From NCBI RefSeq assembly GCF_017874715.1, contig NZ_JAGGLR010000021.1:124001-188000 (forward strand): DNA of 64,000 nucleotides, written 5' to 3'. Positions 7,707 through 15,464 of the stretch are shown in pieces (position 1 is the stretch's first letter; the number at the start of each line of letters is the position of its first letter). The notes under the pieces were generated by a model. The model did no database searches. It had not been told where the DNA came from and saw only the letters and a list, made by a program, of their open reading frames with translations. Source of the DNA: Streptomyces iranensis. GTDB lineage: Bacteria > Actinomycetota > Actinomycetes > Streptomycetales > Streptomycetaceae. The position numbers and the translations under genes are program-made.

Positions 7707-8696
7707 TCATGGAGTGTCACGTATGATGCGGCCAGCGACTCCCTTAACTCTCCTCAACGCTATATCATAGGCCCAGGCATAAGTAGAGACCTTTTTATCG
7801 ATGGAGAAGTGTCGCCCTGTCGCTGTATCCAGGACGCTATGGAACTCATCCATCAGTTCCGACCAAGCTATCGCCTCGAAATCACCATCGCCCCAACCGT
7901 AGAGAGATTTCAGCTCCTCCTTCACGGCCGAGAAGAAGGACAGAGGTTCGCGGGGTTCCTTTCCGATCCGGACATTGCTTCTCCGTAGAAATTCCTTAAA
8001 TTCCTCGGGTGCGTCCACCCACTTTTCCGGACTGTCCCTGAGCTCTGCGTAGTCGATCCAAGCCCAGAAGCTCTCCGCATCGGCCACGTCTCGAGCCTCA
8101 GCGTGATGGTCTCGGCACAGCAGCGCAAAGTTCCTGACATCCATGGAGCCCCCCAGAGCAGTCGGGACAACATGCGCCCGCTCAACAGGCCTACGCCAGC
8201 ACACCAGGCAGGCGGCTTCCTCCATGCCCAGGTAGTCGGCAATCGCCCGAACGGTTGGCGCCGTCTTCCGGTTAGCTGGCTCCTTCTCTCGCGGCTGAAT
8301 CCCTAGCGATCCGGCATCGTACCCGTATTTACTGCCGTCATCTGGATGATTGATCTGCAAGGCGTCGGGAATGTCGTTGCGCTGCTTACCCGGGTTCCGT
8401 ACATCGTAAAGAGGGGTATGAATTTCCGTTAAATAGTCTCTCAGGAATCCGAGCGCATAATCTTTGATCAGTTCGAAGGCATCGTGGTCGTATCCACCAG
8501 CCTCATTCCTGTGACCCTGGATGTCGATATAGAGAAATCGTGGGGCGCCAGGCGAGCTCTTCTCTGCTTGCTTAATACACTCGAAGATACGAAGCGCACT
8601 CCGCTCGAAGTTCTCGTATACTTTCATGTCATGGTAAATCGCAACCCCCTTTTGCGTCTTCTTTTTCCGCGTCTGCTGTCGCGTCTTCTTCGCCAC
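7707..8696 (-). CDS. HNH endonuclease domain protein, 329 aa
   Basis: The N-terminus is a lysine/arginine-rich tail (MAKKTRQQTRKKKTQKG), followed by about 140 residues of unknown fold. A zinc-bound HNH motif then appears: C163-x2-C166, AH at 174-175, N189, and C194-RDHH at 194-198. HNH proteins nick or cut DNA with one metal ion. The basic tail could bind nucleic acid. The gene stands alone on the minus strand, with AT-rich codons unlike the chromosome. It is divergent from the GIY-YIG gene, with 189 bp shared upstream. A restriction or defence role is plausible but not shown. Confidence 0.7.
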   Translation of the reverse strand: MAKKTRQQTRKKKTQKGVAIYHDMKVYENFERSALRIFECIKQAEKSSPGAPRFLYIDIQGHRNEAGGYDHDAFELIKDYALGFLRDYLTEIHTPLYDVRNPGKQRNDIPDALQINHPDDGSKYGYDAGSLGIQPREKEPANRKTAPTVRAIADYLGMEEAACLVCWRRPVERAHVVPTALGGSMDVRNFALLCRDHHAEARDVADAESFWAWIDYAELRDSPEKWVDAPEEFKEFLRRSNVRIGKEPREPLSFFSAVKEELKSLYGWGDGDFEAIAWSELMDEFHSVLDTATGRHFSIDKKVSTYAWAYDIALRRVKGVAGRIIRDTP

Positions 8697-8834
8697 GGAA
8701 CCCCCCTAGGCCACGGTCTTGGTATGGCACGGGAGCATGGCAGATCGCGCTGACATCCGGGCCAAAAGCCGCGGCTTCCGAAGCGCGCGGTGCCGCGCGG
8801 TTGGCACCCCCGTGCTGTCAGTGCTGCCACGTAA

Positions 8835-8847
8835 GGTGCAGTGCACC
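8835..8847. promoter_or_regulatory. Palindrome GGTGCA-G-TGCACC in a divergent promoter region
   Basis: A perfect 6-bp inverted repeat around a central G lies 38 bases before the GIY-YIG gene and 138 bases from the divergent HNH gene. It is an operator candidate; no regulator gene is adjacent. Confidence 0.35.
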
Positions 8848-8885
8848 GTGCAGGTCGAGTTGGGGAGGCTGCTGTGGACGCTGCC

Positions 8886-9419
8886 ATGCTGATCAGTCCA
8901 GATCCTCTGTGGTCTGCGAGCGAGGTCTTGGCACGCCCCAGCCCCATCCCGTCGGCTCCAGGTGTGCACGGCTGGCGCTTCCATGCCTCCCCGTTCTCCG
9001 ATCTTCCTGACGGTCAGTTGCCGCACGTCGGCATCGCCCCGCGGCACATGGTGACGCGGACGAGTACGCAGAACCTTCGGAAGCGGGTGCGGTACCGCTT
9101 CAGGGGCAACGCAGCCGGCTCGACCCTTCGGCTTACGCTCGGCTGTCTGCTCGGGCCGGAGCTACGACGTGTGGGCAGCGGCCGACGCAAGACGTTCGGC
9201 ACGGCTGGGGAAGCCGCTCTCAGCCAGTGGATGGCAGAGAACGCCCGGGTGCGCTGGGTGGAGCACCCGGAGGCATGGACCGCGGAGGCCGACCTGATCG
9301 CTCGGCTCGACCTGCCACTCAACCTCGACCAGAGCAAGCGCAACGCCTTCCGCCCACGCTTGAAGGAACTGCGGGCCCAGGCACGCCAGCGAGCGAGGGA
9401 GCGACCGGTCACGTCATGA
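8886..9419 (+). CDS. GIY-YIG-like nuclease family protein
   Basis: A 177-residue protein from ATG 8886 (MLISPDPLWSASEVLARPSP). The segment GQLPHVGIAPR, then LRKRVRYRFRGNAAGSTLR, later MAENARVRWVEHPEAW and LPLNLDQ, follows the order of small actinobacterial GIY-YIG proteins, with the Arg after the first helix and the C-terminal Asn present. The tyrosine normally in 'Y-V/I-G' reads His here (PHVG), which may lower or change catalysis. It is the first gene of a same-strand set with the methyltransferase and HNH genes, 45 bp upstream of the former. GTG at 8874 is an alternative start. Confidence 0.6.
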   Translation: MLISPDPLWSASEVLARPSPIPSAPGVHGWRFHASPFSDLPDGQLPHVGIAPRHMVTRTSTQNLRKRVRYRFRGNAAGSTLRLTLGCLLGPELRRVGSGRRKTFGTAGEAALSQWMAENARVRWVEHPEAWTAEADLIARLDLPLNLDQSKRNAFRPRLKELRAQARQRARERPVTS

Positions 9420-9464
9420 GTAGGGAGGTCTTGAAGCACGTTGACAGGGGAGAGGGAGGCGGAC

Positions 9465-10088
9465 ATGGGATCGCGACCGGCCAGTGCCATGGGTTACGGG
9501 GACGACGCCGAGGAAAGGGCGCGCCAGTATGAGGCTGTGGCCTTCGAGACCGTGCACGACGACTTTCTACCCTGGCTACCGGCTGATCCGGGCAGGGTGG
9601 TCGACATCGGCGCGGGCAGCGGCCGGGATGCCGCCGCGCTGTCCGCTCGCGGGCACCAGGTCGTGGCCGTCGAACCCATCCCCGAACTGCGGGATGTCGC
9701 AGAGCGCCTGCACGCGGACGCGGCGATCGAGTGGGTGGACGACGCCCTTCCAGCGCTGAGCGGCCTGCGGGGGAGATTTGACCTGATCCTGCTCTCCGCG
9801 GTGTGGATGCACCTGGACGAGCAGGAACGCTCTGAAGGCATGCGTAGGCTGGCCGAGTTGGTCTCCCCCAGGGGCTGTGTGGCCATGTCCCTGCGGCACG
9901 GCCCGGTCCCTGCCGGGCGGCGCATGTTCGAGGTCTCCGCGGCCGAGACCATCGCGCTGGCCGACCGGTTCGGCCTCTCGCCTGTGCACCACGGTGAAAA
10001 GCCGGATGTCTTGGGCCGAGCAGGTGTCAGATGGAGTGCCCTCGTCTTCCGGGCAGAGGCTGACACCGATCGTGGTGAGGGCGAATGA
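9465..10088 (+). CDS. Class I SAM-dependent methyltransferase
   Basis: 207 residues. Motif I is clear at residues 45-53 (VVDIGAGSGR), followed by the acidic VAVEP loop and a post-motif ILLSAVWMHL. It resembles UbiE/trans-aconitate-type small-molecule or protein methyltransferases and has no NPPY/DPPY motif of DNA amino-methyltransferases. GGGAGAGGGAGG lies before ATG 9465; ATG 9489 is an alternative. The stop overlaps the ATG of the HNH gene (ATGA), so the two proteins are made together. If the pair is a defence unit, the methyltransferase may modify a nucleotide, a protein or the HNH partner; this is speculation. Confidence 0.8.
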   Translation: MGSRPASAMGYGDDAEERARQYEAVAFETVHDDFLPWLPADPGRVVDIGAGSGRDAAALSARGHQVVAVEPIPELRDVAERLHADAAIEWVDDALPALSGLRGRFDLILLSAVWMHLDEQERSEGMRRLAELVSPRGCVAMSLRHGPVPAGRRMFEVSAAETIALADRFGLSPVHHGEKPDVLGRAGVRWSALVFRAEADTDRGEGE

Positions 10089-11101
10089 CCGTGGACTTCT
10101 ACGGCACGCAGCCGAGCGCCCGCACGTCTTGGCGGCTGGCCGTGTTGATGGGCGCCAACTCACGCACCTACAAGTTCTCCCTCGGAGCCGCGCTCCTGGG
10201 ATACGCCGCACAGGACAGAACGGAGGTGACGCTGGAAGAACTCGCCGCGCCCTACGCCATGGGGCTGCTCGCACACTTGGCAGAAGCACCCCAAGCACCA
10301 TCAAGCCAATCGTTGCGCGACTCGGACTTCCTGGCGTTGGCCAAACAAGAGGCCGAGGAGTCAACCAGACTTGGCCACCCGACGGATCGACTCCTGCACG
10401 CGGCCGTGAAGTCCATGCCAGAGATGGTGATGCAGAAGTTCCACAACCTGCGGGGCGGAACACAGACGGCGCATCGCTTCTACGAGCTGGCCGGAACATC
10501 GAGCAAGCGCATCGTGCGACTGACCGCCGACCTCCGCAGTATGGCTCAAGGTGAGCAAGCCTCCGGTCTCCGCGGTGAGTTGGACGCACGGTGGAATATC
10601 GTCGAGAGCTCCTTCGCCGCAGGCATCGGCCGCAGCCTCATGGAAGAGGGTATCGCGGTGGACTTGCAGACTCTGAAGATCACGGACAAGCTGCGCCGTC
10701 GTCCGGTCACCGGGGTCATCGAAGCCATGGTCGGGTTCCAGCACGGGCGCTGTCTGATCTGCACCCAGCCGATGGGCCCCGATGACAAGACCGCCGTCGA
10801 CCACGTGTTCCCGTTCTCCCTCATGAAGCGCATGGGCGGTGTGTCCGGCTGGCAGGGGCCCGACCTGGACGTCATCTGGAACCTTGCCCCTGCCCACAAG
10901 GCATGCAACAGCGCCAAGAGTGCCCGGCTCCCCACTCCCCAGGAACTGCACCGCCTCGCCCAACGAAATGAGGCGATCATGCAATCGCCCCGTCCGCTGA
11001 GGCGAACCCTTCAGCTCAGTCTCAGAGACATGCGGCTGGGCAGCGGCGTCGGTGCCCCGTGGTCGCGCTTCCTCCGCCAGGTCCAAACCTTCTGCGACTG
11101 A
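10085..11101 (+). CDS. HNH endonuclease coupled to the methyltransferase, 338 aa
   Basis: Residues 1-210 form a helical region of unknown family. A C-terminal HNH domain follows: C223-x2-C226, DH at 239-240 followed by FPFS, N266 in WNLAPAH, H271 and C274. This is the zinc-stabilised beta-beta-alpha metal nuclease fold. Translation is coupled to the methyltransferase by ATGA. With the GIY-YIG-like gene upstream, the module would carry two nuclease folds and one methyltransferase between a good att site (7133) and a decayed one (11190). The long N-terminal region could hold the sensor or target-recognition part. Confidence 0.75.
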   Translation: MTVDFYGTQPSARTSWRLAVLMGANSRTYKFSLGAALLGYAAQDRTEVTLEELAAPYAMGLLAHLAEAPQAPSSQSLRDSDFLALAKQEAEESTRLGHPTDRLLHAAVKSMPEMVMQKFHNLRGGTQTAHRFYELAGTSSKRIVRLTADLRSMAQGEQASGLRGELDARWNIVESSFAAGIGRSLMEEGIAVDLQTLKITDKLRRRPVTGVIEAMVGFQHGRCLICTQPMGPDDKTAVDHVFPFSLMKRMGGVSGWQGPDLDVIWNLAPAHKACNSAKSARLPTPQELHRLAQRNEAIMQSPRPLRRTLQLSLRDMRLGSGVGAPWSRFLRQVQTFCD

Positions 11102-11114
11102 TCACGAGCACTGC

Positions 11115-11260
11115 TGTGCCACATGCGTGTCAGAACGAGCGGTAGACCACGGTCAACCATCCGCCACGCTCAAGATCGCCCAGGAGTCATTCTCAGGGGT
11201 CGACCCGTTACCCGCTCCACCACGAAGCCACAGGTCAGCAACCTGAGGCCAAGCTTGCTT
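11115..11260 (+). repeat. Decayed att site with internal deletion
   Basis: The left arm pair is diverged at 11115-11135, followed by GAGCGGTAGACCACGGTCAA as in the other copies. The core at 11186-11219 keeps GTCATTCTCAG and the end ACCCGCTCCA but has lost part of the T-arm. A CAGGT/ACCTG hairpin remains at 11231-11245. It is probably an inactive att scar. The rest of 11261-11506 shows no gene. Confidence 0.55.
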
Positions 11261-11506
11261 GTTGGCTGCCGTTGTCCAACCCCTCCCAAGCGCCTTGCAC
11301 CCTCCTGGAGATCCCCGCCACAGTCGACGTCGGGGCCCGGCAGGCCGCCGCATACGCGGCGGTGACGGCTCCGACGCACCATGGGTGCCACGCCCAGGAT
11401 GGGCGAGGGCGATGACCTCGAAGAGGTCGAACAGGACGATGCGTAGGCCGATGGACATGGTGCGGTGGACATGGTGGGACTTCCTCCGGGTCCCAGCGGT
11501 TTCGGT

Positions 11507-11862
11507 TCAGGGGCGGGAGTCCGGGGCGCGGGCGAGCGAGGTGAGGGATGTCAGGGCGTCGGGGCCGGTGGGAGCGAGGACGACGCTGGTCGCGCCTGCT
11601 GCGTGGCGGGCTGTGATCGCTTCGCGTGCCTGGTCGGGGGCGCTGGCGACGCTCAGTTGGCGGACCCAGGCGGCGGGCATGGTCTGGGCGAATTGCCGGG
11701 CGTCGGCACAGGCGGCGCGGTGTTCGCGCAGCCGCGCGGCGAACGGCAGGGGGTCGATGTGGGCGGCCCAGTCCGGCTAGCCGATGGTGGTCAGTCCGTC
11801 GCGGACGCGGGCGAGAGCGGCGTCCGCGTCGTCGTCGACAGCGGCGTCGTCGTAGGTGACGA
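11507..11862 (-). pseudogene. C-terminal remnant of an LLM-class (F420/flavin) oxidoreductase
   Basis: Read on the minus strand, the frame gives PDWAAHIDPLPFAARLREH, later LSVASAPDQAREAITARHAA and then GATSVVLAPTGPDAL before a stop at 11507. This is the usual tail of luciferase-like monooxygenases ('G-x-P-E-Q-x-R-E ... GADSVVLVPVGPD'). An in-frame TAG at 11777-11779 interrupts it, and everything before about 11862 is missing. It is therefore a truncated, dead gene. The break coincides with the next att hairpin, so an insertion or deletion at the att site probably removed the front. Confidence 0.6.
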
Positions 11863-11865
11863 CAG

Positions 11866-11950
11866 AGGCCCAGGTCAGCGGCTTGGGCCTTGTTTGTTGC
11901 CCACTATTGTCTAGACCGCGCTATGCGTCTCGTGCCAGATCCGCGCCAGA
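11866..11950 (+). repeat. Right half of an att site (hairpin and arm only)
   Basis: The AGGCCCAGG/CTTGGGCCT hairpin (11866-11889), the TTGTTTGTTG tail and the arm CGTGCCAGATCCGCGCCAGA (11931-11950) match what follows the core in other copies. The tRNA core itself is absent and abuts the oxidoreductase remnant. Confidence 0.6.
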
Positions 11951-12060
11951 AGCCCTCACCTCTTCAACCGGGTGGGCGCACACCGGGCCGGCCCGGGTCG
12001 ACAACTCCGCACGGGAGAGGGCGAACTGGCCTTCGAGGTCTTCCGGAGTGCGGTGGGACT

Positions 12061-12504
12061 TCAGAGCGGTAGATCGTCAGGCAGGACACGAAACGCCTTG
12101 TGATGGCCGAGGGGACGTACGGCACGGAAGTCTCGGCGGTCCAGGGTGAGGATCGCGTCGGTGTCGTAGTCGGCTGCCAGGGCGACGTTCACCAGGTCGG
12201 TGAGATCAAGGTCGAGCGCCAGGTAGCGGGATCGGACGGTCTGAGCGATGCCGAGGTGCCCTTCGGTGATCTCGGGGACGGATACCCGGCCGCGGCGCAT
12301 CCAGCCCCGGATGTCGTCGATCGCGCTCACCGCGGCCTCACGGCCCAGTTCGCGGGTGGCTACGTGGTCCAGTTCAGCTAGCAGCAAGGGCGACATGACG
12401 AGCAAACCGGCGGTCATGATCGCCTCTTGGGCCGCTTCGTGCTCAGGGTGCGTGGAATCGAGCGCGGCCAGCAGGCCAGAGGTGTCAGCGATGACGACGA
12501 TCAC
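12061..12504 (-). CDS. VapC-type PIN domain ribonuclease toxin
   Basis: 147 residues. PIN active-site residues are D7 (VVIADTSGL), E44 (LLLAELDHV), D103 (LDLTDLVNV) and D122 (LTLDRRDF). All are kept, so the RNase is probably functional. Its ATG overlaps the end of the antitoxin gene by four bases. The pair is on the minus strand, opposite to the two VapBC-type pairs at 5.4 and 6.4 kb, and its sequence is unlike theirs, so it is an independent acquisition. Confidence 0.85.
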   Translation of the reverse strand: MIVVIADTSGLLAALDSTHPEHEAAQEAIMTAGLLVMSPLLLAELDHVATRELGREAAVSAIDDIRGWMRRGRVSVPEITEGHLGIAQTVRSRYLALDLDLTDLVNVALAADYDTDAILTLDRRDFRAVRPLGHHKAFRVLPDDLPL

Positions 12505-12761
12505 GCAGTAGTTCCTGAGCCGGTTTCGCGCTGGGCAGCATCAGCGACGACATCACGAACCTCGTCCTTGGAGAGATTGCGCCCAGGGCCGGCGAACGTG
12601 CGGGAGAACAACGGCTCATCCCACACACGATTGGCCATCGCGGCGAGATGGATGCCCTGCCGGATGATCTCGGCCTCACTGATGCCACGGCGCTTGGCCG
12701 CCTCCTTGATGATGGCGAGATCTTCCGGGTCGGCGTAGACATTGGTCCGCTTCATGGACAT
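12501..12761 (-). CDS. VapB-type antitoxin, CopG/ribbon-helix-helix
   Basis: 86 residues (84 if the internal Met at 12755 is used). KRTNVYADPEDLAIIKEAAKR is a classic ribbon-helix-helix strand and helix, and SEAEIIRQGIHLA is the second helix. The C-terminal tail DVVADAAQRETGSGTTA is the likely toxin-binding part. The second start (MKRTNVY) fits the family better because the 12760 repeat overlaps the first ATG. It should bind the paired repeats upstream and repress the operon. Confidence 0.8.
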   Translation of the reverse strand: MSMKRTNVYADPEDLAIIKEAAKRRGISEAEIIRQGIHLAAMANRVWDEPLFSRTFAGPGRNLSKDEVRDVVADAAQRETGSGTTA

Positions 12762-12785
12762 GTACCAACGGTAGCATATGTACCA
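12760..12785. promoter_or_regulatory. Direct repeat upstream of VapBC, operator candidate
   Basis: ATGTACCA occurs at 12760-12767 and again at 12778-12785, an 18-bp spacing, at the start of the antitoxin gene. Read on the minus strand it is TGGTACAT twice. The position suggests autoregulation by the antitoxin. Confidence 0.45.
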
Positions 12786-13049
12786 GATTGATGTATGTCG
12801 AAGCGGAGCGTAGGCGAGCGGAGATTCGCCTCCATGCGGGTTCTACATAAGCCATGCACCAACGGCAGGAGTGTGAACCGCTGAAAGTCCCGTAGCGATT
12901 ACGTGGAATGGCCCCACTCGCTCCATGATTCCCGGCACGGCTGATGCCGTCTCGGATGCGCGGAGGCGCATCGTCCAGTACTCCAGCCGTAGACCGTGCT
13001 CTTGTGACTGGGCTCTCCAGTCGGCCACATCGGTGCGTGTTCCGGTGGC

Positions 13050-13883
13050 TCAGCCCTCGCGTATGACGGTGCGCAGGTGGGTGCCGAAGACGTCGGGGGT
13101 CTCGACGAACCCGGTGTGGCCGCCGGGGAACGTCGTCAGCTCGGTGCCCAGCGACTGAGCGAGCGCGCGGGAGGTTCGATCGCAGAGCTGTCCGGCGGAG
13201 TCGTTGCCGATGCCCACCACGATGCGGGTGGTCGCCGCGCGTAGGGCTGCCGGGTCAGGCTGCCAGTAAGTGGAGGCGCGCATCTCGTGCGCGAACCAGC
13301 GGCGCTCGTCCGCCACCTGCTGCGGATCGCGCTCCCCGCCGAACATCTGCTCAATCACGGGCTCGGGCATCGTGATGTCGGCCTGGGCGAAGAACTTCTT
13401 CCAGGCCCCCGTCACGTCACCGGCGAGGTAGGTGGCGATGAGGTCCTCGGTGCCGGTGCGCAGTTGCTCTCGGTCCTCCAGCAGTTCGATCAGCGGTGGC
13501 TCGTGGGCGACGAGGGTGTGCACCTGGTCGGGATGGGTCTGAGCGAGGGCCAGCGCGCTGACGGCGCCGCCGCTGGAGCCCAGGACGATGGCCGGTCCCG
13601 CGCCGACGTGGGCGATCAGCCGGGACAGGTCGTCGGCGCGCAGTTGGGGTGTCGAGTCCTGGTCGGGGTCGTCGAGTGTGCTGCGGTTGATGCCGCGTGG
13701 GTCGGTGGTGAGCACGGTGTGGTCGGTGGCGAGCATCCCGGCCAGCGAGGCGAAGGCTGCGGCGTCCATCGGGGCACCGACCAGCACGATGAGAGGACCC
13801 TCGCCGCGTACTTCGTAGTGCAGACGCGCGCCGGGCACCTTCAGGGAACGGACAGTGGCGGTGTCAGTCGGGTCAGTGATCAT
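13050..13883 (-). CDS. Alpha/beta hydrolase
   Basis: 277 residues with the alpha/beta hydrolase layout: an oxyanion-side segment LIVLVGAPMD near residue 35, TTDPRGINRS near 60, the nucleophile elbow GSSGG with Ser104, and a C-terminal catalytic-His motif PGGHTGF. It is probably an esterase or lipase-like enzyme of unknown substrate. There is no signal peptide, so it is cytoplasmic. It is the only ordinary metabolic gene inside the island, next to the outer att copy, and may have been original chromosome trapped between insertions. Confidence 0.8.
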   Translation of the reverse strand: MITDPTDTATVRSLKVPGARLHYEVRGEGPLIVLVGAPMDAAAFASLAGMLATDHTVLTTDPRGINRSTLDDPDQDSTPQLRADDLSRLIAHVGAGPAIVLGSSGGAVSALALAQTHPDQVHTLVAHEPPLIELLEDREQLRTGTEDLIATYLAGDVTGAWKKFFAQADITMPEPVIEQMFGGERDPQQVADERRWFAHEMRASTYWQPDPAALRAATTRIVVGIGNDSAGQLCDRTSRALAQSLGTELTTFPGGHTGFVETPDVFGTHLRTVIREG

Positions 13884-13981
13884 GCGCTCTCCGGATGAGG
13901 CCGTGATGGGTCTGTCGATGACGTAGACCCTCCGGACGGTGCAGACTCATCGCTCGCAGATCGCGGCTACTGATGATCTTT

Positions 13982-14046
13982 GCGTGATGTCGCGCCATGG
14001 CCGACGATCGTCGCAGTTCAAGACGATGCCGTCGGCGACATCACGC
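13982..14046. repeat. 12-bp inverted repeat with a 41-base spacer
   Basis: GCGTGATGTCGC at 13982-13993 and its exact complement at 14035-14046. The spacer itself holds CGACGATCGTCG. The structure lies between the hydrolase gene and the outer att site. It could be a regulator site or a recombination scar. The rest of 13884-14218 shows no gene. Confidence 0.5.
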
Positions 14047-14218
14047 GTGGAATCTCAGCAACAGCAGCTCTGACCGGAGTGTCAGGCATCTGCGAGAGCG
14101 CATTGGGCGGGGCCCCACAGCAAACAGGGACGCCGGCGCGGCCTCGGGGCTGATGAACCAAGGCGCTCCTCCGCATACGGCTTCGCAGGTCGGGGCTTGT
14201 ACACACCCGTTAGCCGCC

Positions 14219-14349
14219 GGTGATCCCCAGCTCAGAGCGCGGGTTCGATTCCCGACAGCCGCTCCACAGCAAAGCCCCGGGCCAGCGGCCCGGGGCTTCT
14301 TTGTTGTCCAGACCTCTCAGGGGTCGCCGTGCCCTGGCGTGCCCTGACT
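14219..14349 (+). repeat. att site 5: diverged outer copy with hairpin and right arm
   Basis: The core is 14219-14266. The anticodon-loop part reads GATCCCCAG, and the acceptor side reads CCCGACAGCCGCTCCA instead of CCCGTCACCCGCTCCA. It is followed by the hairpin AAGCCCCGGGCC / GGCCCGGGGCTT (about 14271-14298) and TTTGTTG. The tandem CGTGCCCTG at 14328-14346 corresponds to the right arms of the other copies. Because typical chromosome begins just after it, this is the probable outer end of the island. Confidence 0.65.
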
Positions 14350-14454
14350 CGCCGGGATGACGGTGCGGCCGCACGGCTCGCTCCGGCGGCGGTGGAGCTA
14401 TCCGCTTCCACAGCTCATCGATAGCAAGGTTGGCAGTCCCGATACATGACCTTG

Positions 14455-15360
14455 TCAGAGAACCCGGCTGGGCTGGGTGGGTTGGGCGGGTTGGCTCGGC
14501 ACCATGTCGTTGCCGGCGACGTCGATCAGGTCGAGGACGAGCTTGTCGAGCTCTCCGGCTCGCCAGGCGAGTACCACGCGGCTGGGGCGGTGGCCGGTGA
14601 CGGGCACGAAGCTGACGCCCGGTGTCGCGTGGCGGTGAGCCGCGGCCGCCGGGAGCAGGCCGACGGCGGACTGCCACACGACGGCGTGCAGGCACTCGCC
14701 GATCGTGGTCACCACGGGCGTGTCCGGATCGTCGGAATCGGCGGCGAGCCAGAAGTCACGCCACTGCGGGTCGGCCCCCGGCGGCAGCCGGAACGTCGTG
14801 CGTCCGCGCAGGTCGGAGACGTCGATCCGGGCCGACCCGGCCAGTGGGTCGCTGGAGGGCATGACGGCCACCAGGGGTTCCTCGTAGAGGACCCGGATGG
14901 CAAAGCCCGTCGTGTCGAAGGGCAGGCGGGTGAGGGCCACATCGACCTGCCCCGTACGCAACCCCGCGCTCGGATCGGTCAGGCCGCACTCCCGCAGCCG
15001 GACGGCTGCCCGGGGATGCCGTCGGCGGAAGGTCTCCTGCGTCCCGGCGTCGAGGACCGCTCCCGCGCCGGCGACCGCGCCGACGACGATCGTGCGGTGT
15101 CCGGTGCTCTGTCGCACCTTCTCCTTCGCCCGCTCGGCGTGTTCCAGCAGTTCCTTCGCCTCGTCGAGCAGGACCCGGCCGCTGTCCGTGAGCAGCACAC
15201 CTCGCGGTGACCGTTCCAGCAGTCGGCAGTCGAGTTCCTCCTCCAGTTCTCGGATGCGCCGGCTCAGCGGCGGCTGCGACAAGTGCAGGCGGGCGGCGGC
15301 GCGGCCGAAGTGCAGTTCCTCGGCTACAGCGACGAAGTACCCAAGCTGCCTCAAGTCCAT
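14455..15360 (-). CDS. LysR-family transcriptional regulator
   Basis: 301 residues from ATG 15360 (MDLRQLGYFVAVAEELHFGR). The N-terminal winged helix-turn-helix (residues 1-60, AAARLHLSQPPLSRRIRELE) is a textbook LysR domain, and the rest is the periplasmic-binding-protein-like effector domain (about 90-295). Its start lies 104 bp from the divergent metallo-beta-lactamase gene, so it probably controls that gene. CCGAG-ACG-CTCGG at 15375-15387 in the shared region is a possible part of the binding site. Co-inducer unknown. Confidence 0.85.
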   Translation of the reverse strand: MDLRQLGYFVAVAEELHFGRAAARLHLSQPPLSRRIRELEEELDCRLLERSPRGVLLTDSGRVLLDEAKELLEHAERAKEKVRQSTGHRTIVVGAVAGAGAVLDAGTQETFRRRHPRAAVRLRECGLTDPSAGLRTGQVDVALTRLPFDTTGFAIRVLYEEPLVAVMPSSDPLAGSARIDVSDLRGRTTFRLPPGADPQWRDFWLAADSDDPDTPVVTTIGECLHAVVWQSAVGLLPAAAAHRHATPGVSFVPVTGHRPSRVVLAWRAGELDKLVLDLIDVAGNDMVPSQPAQPTQPSRVL

Positions 15361-15464
15361 GACCGGCCACGATACCGAGACGCTCGGGGCGATACGGAAT
15401 CGGTCCTGGACCTGGTGGTCTCGGACGCGGTGACATCGGTGCGGTACAGAACCGAGGAGGAAGC

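Larger units (their letters stand above)
1..14349. mobile_element. Accreted genomic island with tandem tRNA-Gly-derived att sites (left end outside window)
   Basis: Same-direction copies of a tRNA-Gly 3' segment divide this stretch into modules of about 1 to 4 kb. Each holds one to three genes of the toxin-antitoxin, nuclease, methyltransferase or remnant kind. GC content and codon use shift between modules, and bases 1-2500 and 7707-8696 are clearly AT-richer than the chromosome to the right. No integrase, relaxase or replication gene is visible. An element inserting in a tRNA 3' end restores the tRNA on the tRNA-proximal side and leaves the displaced 3' fragment distally. The complete tRNA should therefore lie left of base 1, and the copy at 14219 would be the outer boundary. 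Confidence 0.7.
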
